Positions 46,394 through 55,293 of a stretch of DNA of 64,000 nucleotides are shown here, in pieces. The stretch is from Aeromonas encheleia (GTDB lineage Bacteria; Pseudomonadota; Gammaproteobacteria; Enterobacterales; Aeromonadaceae). The stretch covers positions 2,499,001-2,563,000 of the forward strand of contig NZ_LR134376.1 of the NCBI RefSeq assembly GCF_900637545.1, in the 5' to 3' direction. Numbering within the stretch: the first letter of the stretch is position 1; each line of letters starts with the position of its first letter. The notes under the pieces are model-generated. The model was not told the DNA's origin, ran no database searches, and saw only the letters and a program-made list of their open reading frames with translations. The translations under genes and the position numbers were made by a program.

Positions 46394-47151
46394 TTCTTCT
46401 TGGGTTGGAACAGGACGTCCAGCTCGTCCGCCTCTTTGTCCTTGATGGTCTGCAGCTCCTTCTCGCTGTGCTGCTGCAGATGCTCTTCCAGCTGACGCAT
46501 CCCCTGACGCATGTCCTCTTCCCGCGCCAGCAGGTAGGGATCCTTGTCGGAAACATTGACCAGGGCCCCCAATCCCTTGGTGTAGAGCTGGCGGCAGGTG
46601 CCGTATTGCCCCTGGATCTGGGCATCCATGGCCCGCTTGATCAGGTTGGCGATGTTGATCTTGAGCTGCATCAGCTCTAGGCGGCGATCCTCCTGGGCGA
46701 AGCCGTGGGGATCTATCTTGCCCTTGTTATGCTCGACCCGCAGCACGGCCCGCATCTTCTTGGCCAGCTGCAACATCTGGATGGCCTGGCGATCGGATTC
46801 CGGGGTCTTGAAGTGACCCTCGTCCTGGCCGCTGTAGTTCTCCTGCACGCTCTTGATCTGGGTCTGGACGTCGGCGATGCGCTGCTTGATCTGGCCGCTC
46901 GGCATCACCTGCGCGATGGCGCGGTAAGCGTCCAGGATCCGGTGTTGCAACAGCAGCACCATGTTCTTGGAGAAGGGCACCAGGTTGACGTTCAGCAGCA
47001 CTTCTTCGGTCTCGTCCGCCACGGCTTTGTGGCGGGCGATGGCCTGGCGCTTGTCCGCCTCGGCCTTCTGTTTGTATTGCTGCACCACGTTATAGGCGAT
47101 AACCAGAAACAGGAGTGCGCCAATAGACAGCAATATCAAGGTCAAAATCAT
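46387..47151 (-). CDS. Membrane-anchored coiled-coil protein of unknown function
   Basis: 254 residues. One N-terminal membrane helix (about residues 2-19) is followed by a mostly helical, charged cytoplasmic or periplasmic domain with long Gln/Lys/Glu-rich stretches suggestive of coiled coil. No family is recognised with confidence. The ATG ending at 47151 has AGGAG about ten bases upstream; an upstream TTG at 47175 is in frame but less likely. The stop overlaps the yecM start, so the two genes are translated together. Confidence 0.75.
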   Translation of the reverse strand: MILTLILLSIGALLFLVIAYNVVQQYKQKAEADKRQAIARHKAVADETEEVLLNVNLVPFSKNMVLLLQHRILDAYRAIAQVMPSGQIKQRIADVQTQIKSVQENYSGQDEGHFKTPESDRQAIQMLQLAKKMRAVLRVEHNKGKIDPHGFAQEDRRLELMQLKINIANLIKRAMDAQIQGQYGTCRQLYTKGLGALVNVSDKDPYLLAREEDMRQGMRQLEEHLQQHSEKELQTIKDKEADELDVLFQPKKKW

Positions 47152-47310
47152 AGGGTATTCAAACTCCTGTCCCAAATCAATTGCGCGATCCTACAACAGC
47201 TTACCCGCATTAGGTAGCGCGGGGTTCTGCCCTGCCTCACAGAATGCAAGCCGGCGCCGCCGCGGGTCGCGACAGGCACGCGCCATCACTCATATCGCCC
47301 GCGGCCCTCA

Positions 47311-48036
47311 TTACTTGAGGCAAAAACCCTTGGATTGCAGGAATCCCAGCATGAAGGGGCGCGCCTCCTTGCCGAGGATCGCCTTGATCTGGCCGCTCCA
47401 GGTCTGCTGCTTGTTGTTGCCGCTGCGGGCCAGGTAGTAGTCGTGGATCTGCCGATCGTAATCCGCCAGCAAGGGGCGATCGAGCTCGGCCGGATAACGG
47501 TTCTCGTGCACGACAAGATCGCGGGGCAGCCTGGGCTTCTGCTCCGGCTGCTGGGCGGGGTGGCCAAGGCAGAGGCCGAACAGGGGGATCACCTGATGGG
47601 GCAGCCCCACCGCCTCGCTCACCGCCGCCGGGTTGTTGCGGATCCCGCCGATGTAGACGCCGCCGAGCCCCAGGGATTGGGCGGCCAGCAGGGCATTCTG
47701 GGCCATCAGGGCGCCGTCGATGGCCCCGATCAGCAGCTGCTCCACATAGCCGGTCTGGGCGTCCGGCACTATCTGGCTGTGGCGTTGATAGTCGGCGCAA
47801 AACAGCAGGAACTCCGCCGCCTCGGCCACATAGGTCTGGTGCCCGGCCAGCTCGGCCAGGGTGGCGCGCAGCGCCTTGTCCGTCACCCGGATGATGCTGT
47901 TGGCCTGCAGGAAGCTGGAGCTGGAGGCGGACTGGGCGGCGCTCAGGATCTGATCGAGCTGCCGGGGGGTGATGGGCTCGGGGGTAAACTGGCGAATGGA
48001 GCGATGGGCGAGAATAAGATCGATGGTCGGGTTCAT
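47311..48036 (-). CDS. nfsA: Oxygen-insensitive NADPH nitroreductase
   Basis: FMN-dependent NADPH nitroreductase that reduces nitroaromatics and quinones by two electrons. It has 241 residues (E. coli NfsA 240), with strong similarity along its length: LILAHRSIRQFT, SSSSFLQANSIIRVTDKALR, SLGLGGVYIGGIRNN and LFGLCLGHPA. GGAGG precedes the ATG. It is downstream of the AbgT-type gene but separated from it by a terminator. Confidence 0.95.
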   Translation of the reverse strand: MNPTIDLILAHRSIRQFTPEPITPRQLDQILSAAQSASSSSFLQANSIIRVTDKALRATLAELAGHQTYVAEAAEFLLFCADYQRHSQIVPDAQTGYVEQLLIGAIDGALMAQNALLAAQSLGLGGVYIGGIRNNPAAVSEAVGLPHQVIPLFGLCLGHPAQQPEQKPRLPRDLVVHENRYPAELDRPLLADYDRQIHDYYLARSGNNKQQTWSGQIKAILGKEARPFMLGFLQSKGFCLK

Positions 48037-48068
48037 GGTGCCTCCGGAAAGAAGGCCTCACTTTACCC

Positions 48069-48097
48069 AAAAAAAGCGAGGGGCCCAAGGCCCCTCG
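48069..48097 (-). terminator. Terminator after the AbgT-family gene
   Basis: Stem CGAGGGGCC / GGCCCCTCG with a minus-strand exit CTTTTTTTGGG. It is only a few bases after the stop. Confidence 0.9.
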
Positions 48098-48103
48098 TCA
48101 CCC

Positions 48104-49669
48104 TCAGGGGGCAGGATACACATAGGGCGCCTGCAACCCGAGCGGGAAGCCCATCGCCCAGTACAGCAGCAGGAAGATGCTCCAGCTCACCAGGAAGGCC
48201 AGCGAATACGGCAGCATCATGGAGACCAGGGTACCGATCCCGGTGCTCTTCACATACTGCTGGCAATAGACCACCACCAGCGGGAAGAACACCATCAGCG
48301 GGGTGATGATGTTGGAGGCGGAATCCCCCACCCGGTAGGCCGCCTGGGTCAGCTCGGGGGAGATCCCGACCGCCATCAGCATGGGCACCAGGATGGGGCT
48401 GATCAGCGCCCACTTGGCCGAGGCCGACCCCACCACCAGGTTGACGCTGGCGGTGAGCAGTATGATGCCGACTATGGTGACCTCCCCCGGCAGCGCCAGG
48501 GCATGCAGCACCTCGGCACCGGACAGCGCCAGCAGGGTGCCCAGATTGGAGTCACCGAAGGCCTTGATGAAGAGTGCGCAGAAGAAGGCCATCACCATGT
48601 AGGAGCCCATCTTGTTCATGGTGGCCGACATGGCATCGATCACGTCCTTGCCGCTCTTGAAGTTCCCCGCCACGAAGCCGTAGACGATGCCAGGCAGGAT
48701 GAACAGCAGGAAGATGAGCGGCACTATGGACTTCATCACGGGCGCGGCGAAGGTGGTCAGCGAGCCATCAGCCGCCCGCATCGGCGAATCGCCCGGTGAC
48801 AGGGCCAGCCCCAGCAGCACTATGGCCGCCAGCATGGCAAAGCCGGCCCAGTTGAAGGCGCGGCTCTCCTGCGCGCTGTAGCGCCCCATCTCGTCGGCGC
48901 TCTCGAGCTCCTCGTTGAGGGGGATGTGTCTGAGACGCGGCTCCACCACCTTCTCGGTGATGACCCAGCCCACGCAGATGATCAGCAGGGAGGAGGCACC
49001 GGTGAAGAAGATGTTGCACAGGGTGTTGACCATGTAATCGGGGTCTAGCAGCTGGGCCGCCGACTGGGTGAAACCCTGCAACAGGGCATCACCGCCCGAG
49101 GGGAGGAAGTTGGCGGCAAAGCCACCGGAGACCCCGGCAAAGGCCGCGGCTATCCCGGCCAGCGGATGGCGCCCGGCGGCGTGGAAGATGATGCCACCTA
49201 TGGGGATGACCAGCACATAGCCCGCATCGGCCGCAGTGTGGCTGACGATGGCCACCAGGATCAGCATGGGGGTCAGGAAACGGGCGGGGGTGACTTTCAG
49301 CAGCTTCTTCAGGCCGGTGTTGATGAAGCCGGACTGCTCGGCCACCCCGACCCCCAACATGGCCACCAGCACTATGCCAAGCGGGGCGAAGCTGGTGAAG
49401 GTCGTGACCATGCTGGCGAGGAACTCGGCCAGGCCAGCCCCGGTCAGCAGGTTGTTGACCACGACGGCCTCCCCGGTGCGAGGATTGACCAGATCGAAGG
49501 AGAACTGGGAGAGGATCCAGGAACCGACCCAGACGATCAGCAAGGCATAGAGGAACAGCATGGCGGGATCCGGCAGTTTGTTGCCTGCCTTCTCGACCCC
49601 GTTCAGGAAGCGGTTCAACCAGCCGTTGGGCGGGCTGGCCGGACGCTCGTTCACTGTGGCTTGACTCAT
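48104..49669 (-). CDS. AbgT-family transporter (p-aminobenzoyl-glutamate transporter type)
   Basis: 521 residues with about 12-13 hydrophobic segments. The AbgT signature regions VSHTAADAGYVLVIPIGG, GGFAANFLPSGGDALL, NLVVGSASAKWALISPI and VGDSASNIITPLM are all present. Members import p-aminobenzoyl-glutamate or export sulfonamides (MtrF). No abgA/abgB amidohydrolase genes are adjacent, so the substrate remains open. A TGGAG ribosome site lies upstream. Confidence 0.93.
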   Translation of the reverse strand: MSQATVNERPASPPNGWLNRFLNGVEKAGNKLPDPAMLFLYALLIVWVGSWILSQFSFDLVNPRTGEAVVVNNLLTGAGLAEFLASMVTTFTSFAPLGIVLVAMLGVGVAEQSGFINTGLKKLLKVTPARFLTPMLILVAIVSHTAADAGYVLVIPIGGIIFHAAGRHPLAGIAAAFAGVSGGFAANFLPSGGDALLQGFTQSAAQLLDPDYMVNTLCNIFFTGASSLLIICVGWVITEKVVEPRLRHIPLNEELESADEMGRYSAQESRAFNWAGFAMLAAIVLLGLALSPGDSPMRAADGSLTTFAAPVMKSIVPLIFLLFILPGIVYGFVAGNFKSGKDVIDAMSATMNKMGSYMVMAFFCALFIKAFGDSNLGTLLALSGAEVLHALALPGEVTIVGIILLTASVNLVVGSASAKWALISPILVPMLMAVGISPELTQAAYRVGDSASNIITPLMVFFPLVVVYCQQYVKSTGIGTLVSMMLPYSLAFLVSWSIFLLLYWAMGFPLGLQAPYVYPAP

Positions 49670-49823
49670 TATGGTGATACTCCATTACCAAGGAATGAGC
49701 GCGCATCCTAGCGATAAACTCCAATGAATCCCATGATATAAGCCATAAATTCGATTAATTACGTTTAATTTTGCATAAAATACTCAAGAAACGGGATATA
49801 CCGCACATTATCGAATACCGGAT

Positions 49824-51797
49824 TCAATCGCCCACCAGCGGATAATGCCCTGCTTTGCCGTGGATCCCGAAGCCCGCCACCACCACCTGCTCCGCCGTCA
49901 GCGGGGTGCTGAACAGGAAACCCTGGAACACATGACAGCCCTGGGCACGCAGGGCCGCCAGTTCGTGCTCGTCCTCCACCCCCTCCGCCAGGATGCCGAG
50001 CCCGAGACTGGTGGCCATGGCGACGGTGGCCCGGATCACCGGCAGGTTCAGACCGACCACGAAGGAGCGATCCAGCTTGATGGTATCGATGGGCAGGCGG
50101 TTGAGGTAGGCAAGGGAGGAGTAGCCGGTGCCAAAGTCGTCGATGGCGATCTTGATCCCCTGCTCGCTCAGGGCGTCGAGGATCTCGATGCAGCCCTTCA
50201 TGTCCAGCATCAGCACGGTTTCGGTCAGCTCCAGCGTCAGCAGCCTGGCATCGACGCCAAACTCCCTCAGCTGCTCGGCCACCAGCTCCGGCAGGGAGGG
50301 GGTGAGCTGGAAGCCGGACAGATTGACCGAGACCGGCACCCTCACCTGGTATTGTTGCTGCCACGCCCCCATCTGGGCCAAGGCGGTGGAGAGCACCCAG
50401 CCCCCGATCTCGCGGATCAGCCCCATGTCCTCGGCCAGGGGAATGAACTCCGCCGGAGAGACCTGCCCCAGCACAGGGTTGTACCAGCGCAGCAGTGCCT
50501 CGTAACCGATCAGCTTGCCCTGCGCCACATCCACCAGGGGCTGATAGCAGAGGCTCAACTCCCCCCGGCCTATGGCCTTGGCCAGGAACTGTTTCAGGGT
50601 CAGCTTGCGGTGCAGGCTCTGCTGCATGCTGGGGGTGAAGCGCTGCCAGCGCAGGCGGCCCATCTGCTTGGCCTGATACATGGCCATGTCGGCGCGGGTG
50701 ATCAGGTTGTCGCCGTCATCGGCGTCGTCCGGATAGATGGCAATGCCGATGCTGCCGCCTATGGTGACCTCGGGCACCCCACTCAGCTGCAGTGGCTTGG
50801 TCATCTGGGAGAGCATGAGATCCGCCACCTCCTGCGCCCGTTCGCTTGACTGGTTGAGCGGCACCAGGGCCGTGAACTCGTCACCGCCGAGGCGGGCCAG
50901 TTCGACATCCCGCGGGCAGATCTGCTTGAGCCGGCCAGCCACCCGCTCCAGCAGGCGATCCCCCGCCTTGTGGCCATAGTTGTCGTTGACCAGCTTGAAG
51001 TTGTCCAGATCCATGAACACCAGAGCGAAGCGCCCCCCCAGGCCGCAATAGGCCTCGAGGGACTTCATCAGGCCGTAGCGGTTAAGCAGGCCGGTGAGGG
51101 AGTCGTGCCAGGCCAGGTGGCGGTGCTCCAGCTCCTCGAGCTTGCGATCCGTGATGTCACGCATGGTGAGCAGGATCCTGGCCCCTTGCTGGATGTGGCG
51201 AAACTGGTACTGGAACCAGCGCATCCCCTTGAGGGTACGGCACTCCCCCTCGGCCACCACCTCGTCGAGATGGGACAGACGCCGGTAGAAGGCCTCATCG
51301 CTGCCGGAGAAGATCTGTGTCAACTGGGTGATGGCATTGCCGAAGCACAGATCGAAGTGATGGTTGCCGCTCTCGAGCCGTCCCTTGTTGTCGAACAGGC
51401 AGGCCAGGGTGTCGCCGGCGGCGAGCGATGACTCCTGATAGAGGGTGTCGGCATCGATCACCGCCTCCGTCATCATCATCAGGCGCCCGGCGATCTCGAC
51501 CCCGGAGAGGCGCAGGTAGACCTGCTTCCTGACCCCTTTGGGGGAGATGGTCCACCACTCGTTGTAGCTGCGGCCCTGCTGGAAGTCGCCGAGATAGCGC
51601 TGCAGCAGCAGGTCGATGGCGGCGGCCATGTCGGCCGAGAAGTCGCGGGATTGCAGCTCGGTCAGTGAGCTCGCCTCCCACAGCACCAGCGCGGCGCCAT
51701 TGGCCCAATAGATGTGGTGATGCTGGATGTCATAGATCCAGATGGGGGTATGCAGCACATCAATCGCATTCAGTAAGCGTTCGTCTAGCGTATTCAT
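49824..51797 (-). CDS. PAS-GGDEF-EAL bifunctional c-di-GMP protein
   Basis: 657 residues. The N-terminal part (about 1-220) contains PAS-like sensor sequence (IWIYDIQHHHIYWANGAALV). The GGDEF domain has GGDEF at residues 304-308 without a canonical RxxD inhibitory site (RDVE instead). The EAL domain has EALLRW at 433-438 and intact catalytic residues in VSVNLS, LELTET, IDDFGTGYSS, IKLDRSF and AEGVE. Both synthesis and hydrolysis of c-di-GMP are thus possible. There is no signal peptide or membrane segment. The start at ATG 51797 lacks a strong ribosome site. Confidence 0.93.
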   Translation of the reverse strand: MNTLDERLLNAIDVLHTPIWIYDIQHHHIYWANGAALVLWEASSLTELQSRDFSADMAAAIDLLLQRYLGDFQQGRSYNEWWTISPKGVRKQVYLRLSGVEIAGRLMMMTEAVIDADTLYQESSLAAGDTLACLFDNKGRLESGNHHFDLCFGNAITQLTQIFSGSDEAFYRRLSHLDEVVAEGECRTLKGMRWFQYQFRHIQQGARILLTMRDITDRKLEELEHRHLAWHDSLTGLLNRYGLMKSLEAYCGLGGRFALVFMDLDNFKLVNDNYGHKAGDRLLERVAGRLKQICPRDVELARLGGDEFTALVPLNQSSERAQEVADLMLSQMTKPLQLSGVPEVTIGGSIGIAIYPDDADDGDNLITRADMAMYQAKQMGRLRWQRFTPSMQQSLHRKLTLKQFLAKAIGRGELSLCYQPLVDVAQGKLIGYEALLRWYNPVLGQVSPAEFIPLAEDMGLIREIGGWVLSTALAQMGAWQQQYQVRVPVSVNLSGFQLTPSLPELVAEQLREFGVDARLLTLELTETVLMLDMKGCIEILDALSEQGIKIAIDDFGTGYSSLAYLNRLPIDTIKLDRSFVVGLNLPVIRATVAMATSLGLGILAEGVEDEHELAALRAQGCHVFQGFLFSTPLTAEQVVVAGFGIHGKAGHYPLVGD

Positions 51798-51933
51798 GTT
51801 GGGAAGTGATTCATGATGGAGCTCATAGCAACACCAGCCACGATGACGCGCCGAGCGGGGCCCTCGTGCTGGTACAAAATCAGATCCAGCCCATAATCTG
51901 GAAAAAAGCATGCGAAAAGAGGGCCGACTTCAT

Positions 51934-52635
51934 ATGAAAACGCTACATGTGATACCCATGGTCAGAAAAAATGGACTCACACTGGTATGGCTGGGCATAG
52001 CCGTAACCATTGCTATGATTTTTATACTTTTTTTGCTCCGCGAACAACCCTTAATCCCCGCCATGATCGGTCTGCTGGCTGGCTTGATGATGACGCTTAT
52101 CGGGGCTCTGAAACTAAGTGAGCCTCATTTAAGCCTCTCCCTGTGTCACGATTGCCTGCAATATCACCATAAGTACGGGGGTTGGATCCTGAAATGGAGA
52201 AATATTCAGCGGATCGACCAGCCACGTATCCATTTAGGGTGGGATCTGGTCGCCCTGCCCTACATCGGCTTGAAAATTAAGGATTACGACGATTTTTTGA
52301 CGCTGATCACACCCAGGCTGGCCGTCCGCCTGCTGACCGAGCAGCGGGCCGTGCTGCTGCAGGCGATCAACAGCGAGCGACCTGAGTGCCTGAGCGGAGG
52401 CTGCGGCGCCAATCTGCTGGGAGAGGGCTTGCTGGAAGAGAGCCGGTTTCGCTCCCCCTCCGGCCAGCGCTACGAGGGGGTCATCGCCATGCTGGGCAAC
52501 CGCATGGTCCGCCTGCGCGATCTGCTGGGCTATGACCTGCTGGTACCCGACAACAGCCTGGATCGGGCACCCGCCGAATTTATCCGCCTATTGAACCAGT
52601 ACAGACGCGAGTCGAATCTAATCCAGATCAATTAA
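51934..52635 (+). CDS. Membrane protein, DUF2982-like
   Basis: 233 residues with two N-terminal membrane helices (about 20-60) and a cytoplasmic domain containing LQYHHKYGGWILKWRNIQRID. The pattern resembles DUF2982 proteins of Vibrio and Shewanella as I recall them; function is unknown. The ATG at 51934 follows AGAGGG. Base composition is somewhat lower in GC than the neighbours in its first third. It is divergent from the GGDEF-EAL gene. Confidence 0.7.
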   Translation: MKTLHVIPMVRKNGLTLVWLGIAVTIAMIFILFLLREQPLIPAMIGLLAGLMMTLIGALKLSEPHLSLSLCHDCLQYHHKYGGWILKWRNIQRIDQPRIHLGWDLVALPYIGLKIKDYDDFLTLITPRLAVRLLTEQRAVLLQAINSERPECLSGGCGANLLGEGLLEESRFRSPSGQRYEGVIAMLGNRMVRLRDLLGYDLLVPDNSLDRAPAEFIRLLNQYRRESNLIQIN

Positions 52636-52718
52636 ACGCCGGATTGCGCTTGCCAAGCCGGGTGACTGTTTCATATGGTCACTGGCTTGTTACATTCAGA
52701 ACACCCCTTATACCGCTT

Positions 52719-53657
52719 ATGAAGTACATCGAAGAGTTCTATCTGTTCGTCAAGGTGGTGCAAGAGGGCGGTTTCTCCCACGCCGCTGCTGCGCTGGGCA
52801 TGCCGACCGGCACCGTCAGTCGACGTATTTCCCAGTTGGAAGAGCAACTCGGCTGCACCTTGCTGCACCGCTCCACCCGCAAGCTGCGCCTCACCGACGA
52901 GGGGCTGCGTTATTATGAGCGCCTGTGCACGCCGCTGGCCGAGATAGAACAGGCAGCCGGCGAGATCCAGGGCCAGGAAACCGACATCAGCGGCGTGATC
53001 CGCCTCGCGGCCCCCATCGCCCTCTCCAATACCATCCTGATCGACATGCTGGCCGACTTCGGCCTGCGCTACCCCAAGGTGCAGTTCGACATCAGCCAGA
53101 CCAATGATCACCATCCCCTGTGCGAGCAGGACAGAGACCTGATGTTCTTCAACGGCGAGCTGCCCCAGGTGCTGCCCAACGCCCAGTGCCTCGGCCACAT
53201 CGAGTATGGGCTGTTCGCCTCCCCCCTCTACCTGGAGAAGATGGGGACCCCGTCCCACCCGGCCCAGCTGGAGGAGCACGATCTCATCTATTGCTGGCCA
53301 CATCAGCACTGGCAGCTGATCGGGCGGGACGAGCAGAGGGTGCAGGTCAAACGGGCCGCCCGGCTGACCGTCCATCAGACCCAGGCCGCGGTGCGGGCCG
53401 CCCGCCGTCACCTTGGCATCGTCAACGCTCCGCTGCACTATGTGCACCCCTTCCTGCAGGACGAGCAGCTGGTGGCCGTCTTGCCGGACTGGCGCTCGGA
53501 TCGGCGCCCCTTCTATATGCTGCGCTGCCAGCCCCAGTTCACCCCGTTGCGTGTTAAGATGTTCGCCGAATTTGTCGAGAAATACTCCGCCCACTACCGC
53601 AATCGCCAATGGGACGAGCAATTTTCACCGGCCACCCCCCAGCCCCATTGCATCTGA
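52719..53657 (+). CDS. LysR-family transcriptional regulator (DsdC/AaeR-like subgroup)
   Basis: 312 residues. The winged HTH is at about residues 17-37 (GFSHAAAALGMPTGTVSRRIS), and the effector domain includes IRLAAPIALSNTILIDMLAD and a C-terminal YMLRCQPQFTPLRVKMFAEF. I start at the ATG at 52719, giving MKYIEEFYLFVKVV, the normal LysR N-terminus. An upstream extension to 52644 is unsupported. It lies upstream of the REC-CheC gene in the same direction after 53 bases, but a functional link is not evident. Confidence 0.85.
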   Translation: MKYIEEFYLFVKVVQEGGFSHAAAALGMPTGTVSRRISQLEEQLGCTLLHRSTRKLRLTDEGLRYYERLCTPLAEIEQAAGEIQGQETDISGVIRLAAPIALSNTILIDMLADFGLRYPKVQFDISQTNDHHPLCEQDRDLMFFNGELPQVLPNAQCLGHIEYGLFASPLYLEKMGTPSHPAQLEEHDLIYCWPHQHWQLIGRDEQRVQVKRAARLTVHQTQAAVRAARRHLGIVNAPLHYVHPFLQDEQLVAVLPDWRSDRRPFYMLRCQPQFTPLRVKMFAEFVEKYSAHYRNRQWDEQFSPATPQPHCI

Positions 53658-53710
53658 CGGTTGGCGGCCCACACTTAGCGCAACTCTCGTGACACAGGTC
53701 TGCTAACACC

Positions 53711-54730
53711 ATGAATGTATTGATATGTGATGACTCAGGGTTTGCGCGAAAGCAGCTGGCCCGGGCCCTGCCTGAGGACTGGAACATCAAGCTGCACCAG
53801 GCGGCCGACGGCCTGGCAGGGATAGAGCAGATCCTGATGGGGCACGGCGATCTGATCTTCCTGGATCTGACCATGCCGGAGATGGACGGCTACGGAGTGC
53901 TGGAGACGCTCAAGCGAGAGGGGCTGCGCAACAAGGTGATCGTGGTCTCCGGCGACATCCAGCCGGAGGCCCATCAACGCGTCATGGCGCTGGGCGCCCT
54001 GGACTTCATCAAGAAGCCGGCCGCCCCCGAGACCCTGCGCGCCCTCCTCCAGCGCCACGGCCTGTGGCAGGAGGCGAGCACCGCGAGCCGCGAGCCCACA
54101 GCCCCCGTCCACCCGGTGTTGGCCGAGAGCGCCATCCCGTTCAACGCCGAGCTGCGCGATGTCTATCAGGAGCTGGCCAACGTCGCCATGGGTCAGGCCG
54201 CCGATCTGCTGGCACGCCTGCTCGACGCCTTCGTGCTGCTGCCCATCCCGAACGTCAATGTGCTGGAGGTCTCCGAGCTGCACATGGCGCTCTCGGCCGC
54301 CGCCGAGTCGGATACCCTCTCCGCCGTCTGCCAGGGCTTCATCGGGGCCGGCATCGCCGGGGAGGCCCTCATTCTGTTCCACGACGCCAGCTTCCAGGAT
54401 CTGGCCCGGCTGATGAAGCACCAGGGCGTGCTGGATCACGGTGCCGAGCTGGAGCTGCTGATGGACACCGCCAACGTGTTGATCGGCGCCTTCCTGCGCG
54501 GCTACGCCAGCCAGCTCGATACCCCCTTCAGCCAAGGCCATCCGGTGGTGCTCGGTCAGCACAGGCCGATCCAGGATCTGATCCGCACCAACCAGAGCCG
54601 CTGGCGCCGCACCCTGGCCATCGAGATCAACTACAAGATCCGGGACTACGAAGTGCAGTGCGATCTACTGCTGCTGTTTACCGAAGATTCCATCGCCACC
54701 ATGAACAACAAGATCATGCACATGCTCTAG
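53711..54730 (+). CDS. Response regulator with CheC/CheX-like phosphatase domain
   Basis: 339 residues. The N-terminal receiver domain has acidic pocket Asp7-Asp8, phospho-acceptor Asp52 and Lys101/Lys102. The C-terminal part carries a canonical CheC active-site helix D-xxx-E-xx-N at Asp150/Glu154/Asn157, followed by NVAMGQAADLLARLL. A second such helix reads with Asp252 in place of the Glu (Asn255 present), so only the first active site is fully canonical. No DNA-binding output is present. The protein probably removes phosphate from a CheY-type receiver. A PAS gene follows 59 bases downstream. Confidence 0.88.
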   Translation: MNVLICDDSGFARKQLARALPEDWNIKLHQAADGLAGIEQILMGHGDLIFLDLTMPEMDGYGVLETLKREGLRNKVIVVSGDIQPEAHQRVMALGALDFIKKPAAPETLRALLQRHGLWQEASTASREPTAPVHPVLAESAIPFNAELRDVYQELANVAMGQAADLLARLLDAFVLLPIPNVNVLEVSELHMALSAAAESDTLSAVCQGFIGAGIAGEALILFHDASFQDLARLMKHQGVLDHGAELELLMDTANVLIGAFLRGYASQLDTPFSQGHPVVLGQHRPIQDLIRTNQSRWRRTLAIEINYKIRDYEVQCDLLLLFTEDSIATMNNKIMHML

Positions 54731-54789
54731 CGGTTTGCTCCCATCGCCAGCATCCATAACAACATCAAGCACATTCTCCAGGAGTGACC

Positions 54790-55221
54790 ATGGAAATCCG
54801 TGAATTTCATTGGCTGATGAACATAGTACAGAACCTGGACGTGGGGCTGGTGGTGCTCGACAGGGAGTACAGAATACAGGTGTGGAACGGCTTCATGGAG
54901 AGCCACAGCAGCCGGCTCGCCGGCGAGGTGCGCGATCGGGTGCTGTTCGACCTCTTCCCCGACGTGGATCGGGCCTGGCTGGAGCGCAAGGCCAACATGG
55001 TGTTCAAGCTCAACAACCGCGCCTTCAGCACCTGGGAGCAGCGCCCCTACCTGCTGCGCTTCTCCAACTACCGCCCCATCACCGGCTCGGCGCCCCACAT
55101 GTACCAGAACCTGACCCTGGTGCCGCTGGCCGACTTCGGCGGCCAGGTCACTCACATCGCCATCATGATCTACGACGCCACCGACGAGGCCATGCTGATG
55201 CTGGACAGACGGCAGGGCTGA
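54790..55221 (+). CDS. Stand-alone PAS domain protein
   Basis: 143 residues consisting of one PAS fold (IVQNLDVGLVVLDREYRIQVW, then FDLFPDVDRAWLERK and the C-terminal beta sheet ending IMIYDATDEAM). There is no kinase, GGDEF or HTH output domain. AGGAG precedes the ATG. It is immediately downstream of the REC-CheC gene, so it probably supplies sensory input to that pathway. The ligand is unknown; no heme or flavin motif is evident. Confidence 0.85.
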   Translation: MEIREFHWLMNIVQNLDVGLVVLDREYRIQVWNGFMESHSSRLAGEVRDRVLFDLFPDVDRAWLERKANMVFKLNNRAFSTWEQRPYLLRFSNYRPITGSAPHMYQNLTLVPLADFGGQVTHIAIMIYDATDEAMLMLDRRQG

Positions 55222-55242
55222 TGCTGTTACTCCGACCTCATG

Positions 55243-55270
55243 AAGAAGGGCGCCCCGGGGCGCCCTTCTT
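55243..55270. terminator. Bidirectional terminator (28-bp palindrome)
   Basis: The arms AAGAAGGGCGCCCC / GGGGCGCCCTTCTT form a perfect palindrome between the convergent PAS gene and ltaE. Confidence 0.85.
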
Positions 55271-55293
55271 TGCATCTGTGACCGAAGCCACTG

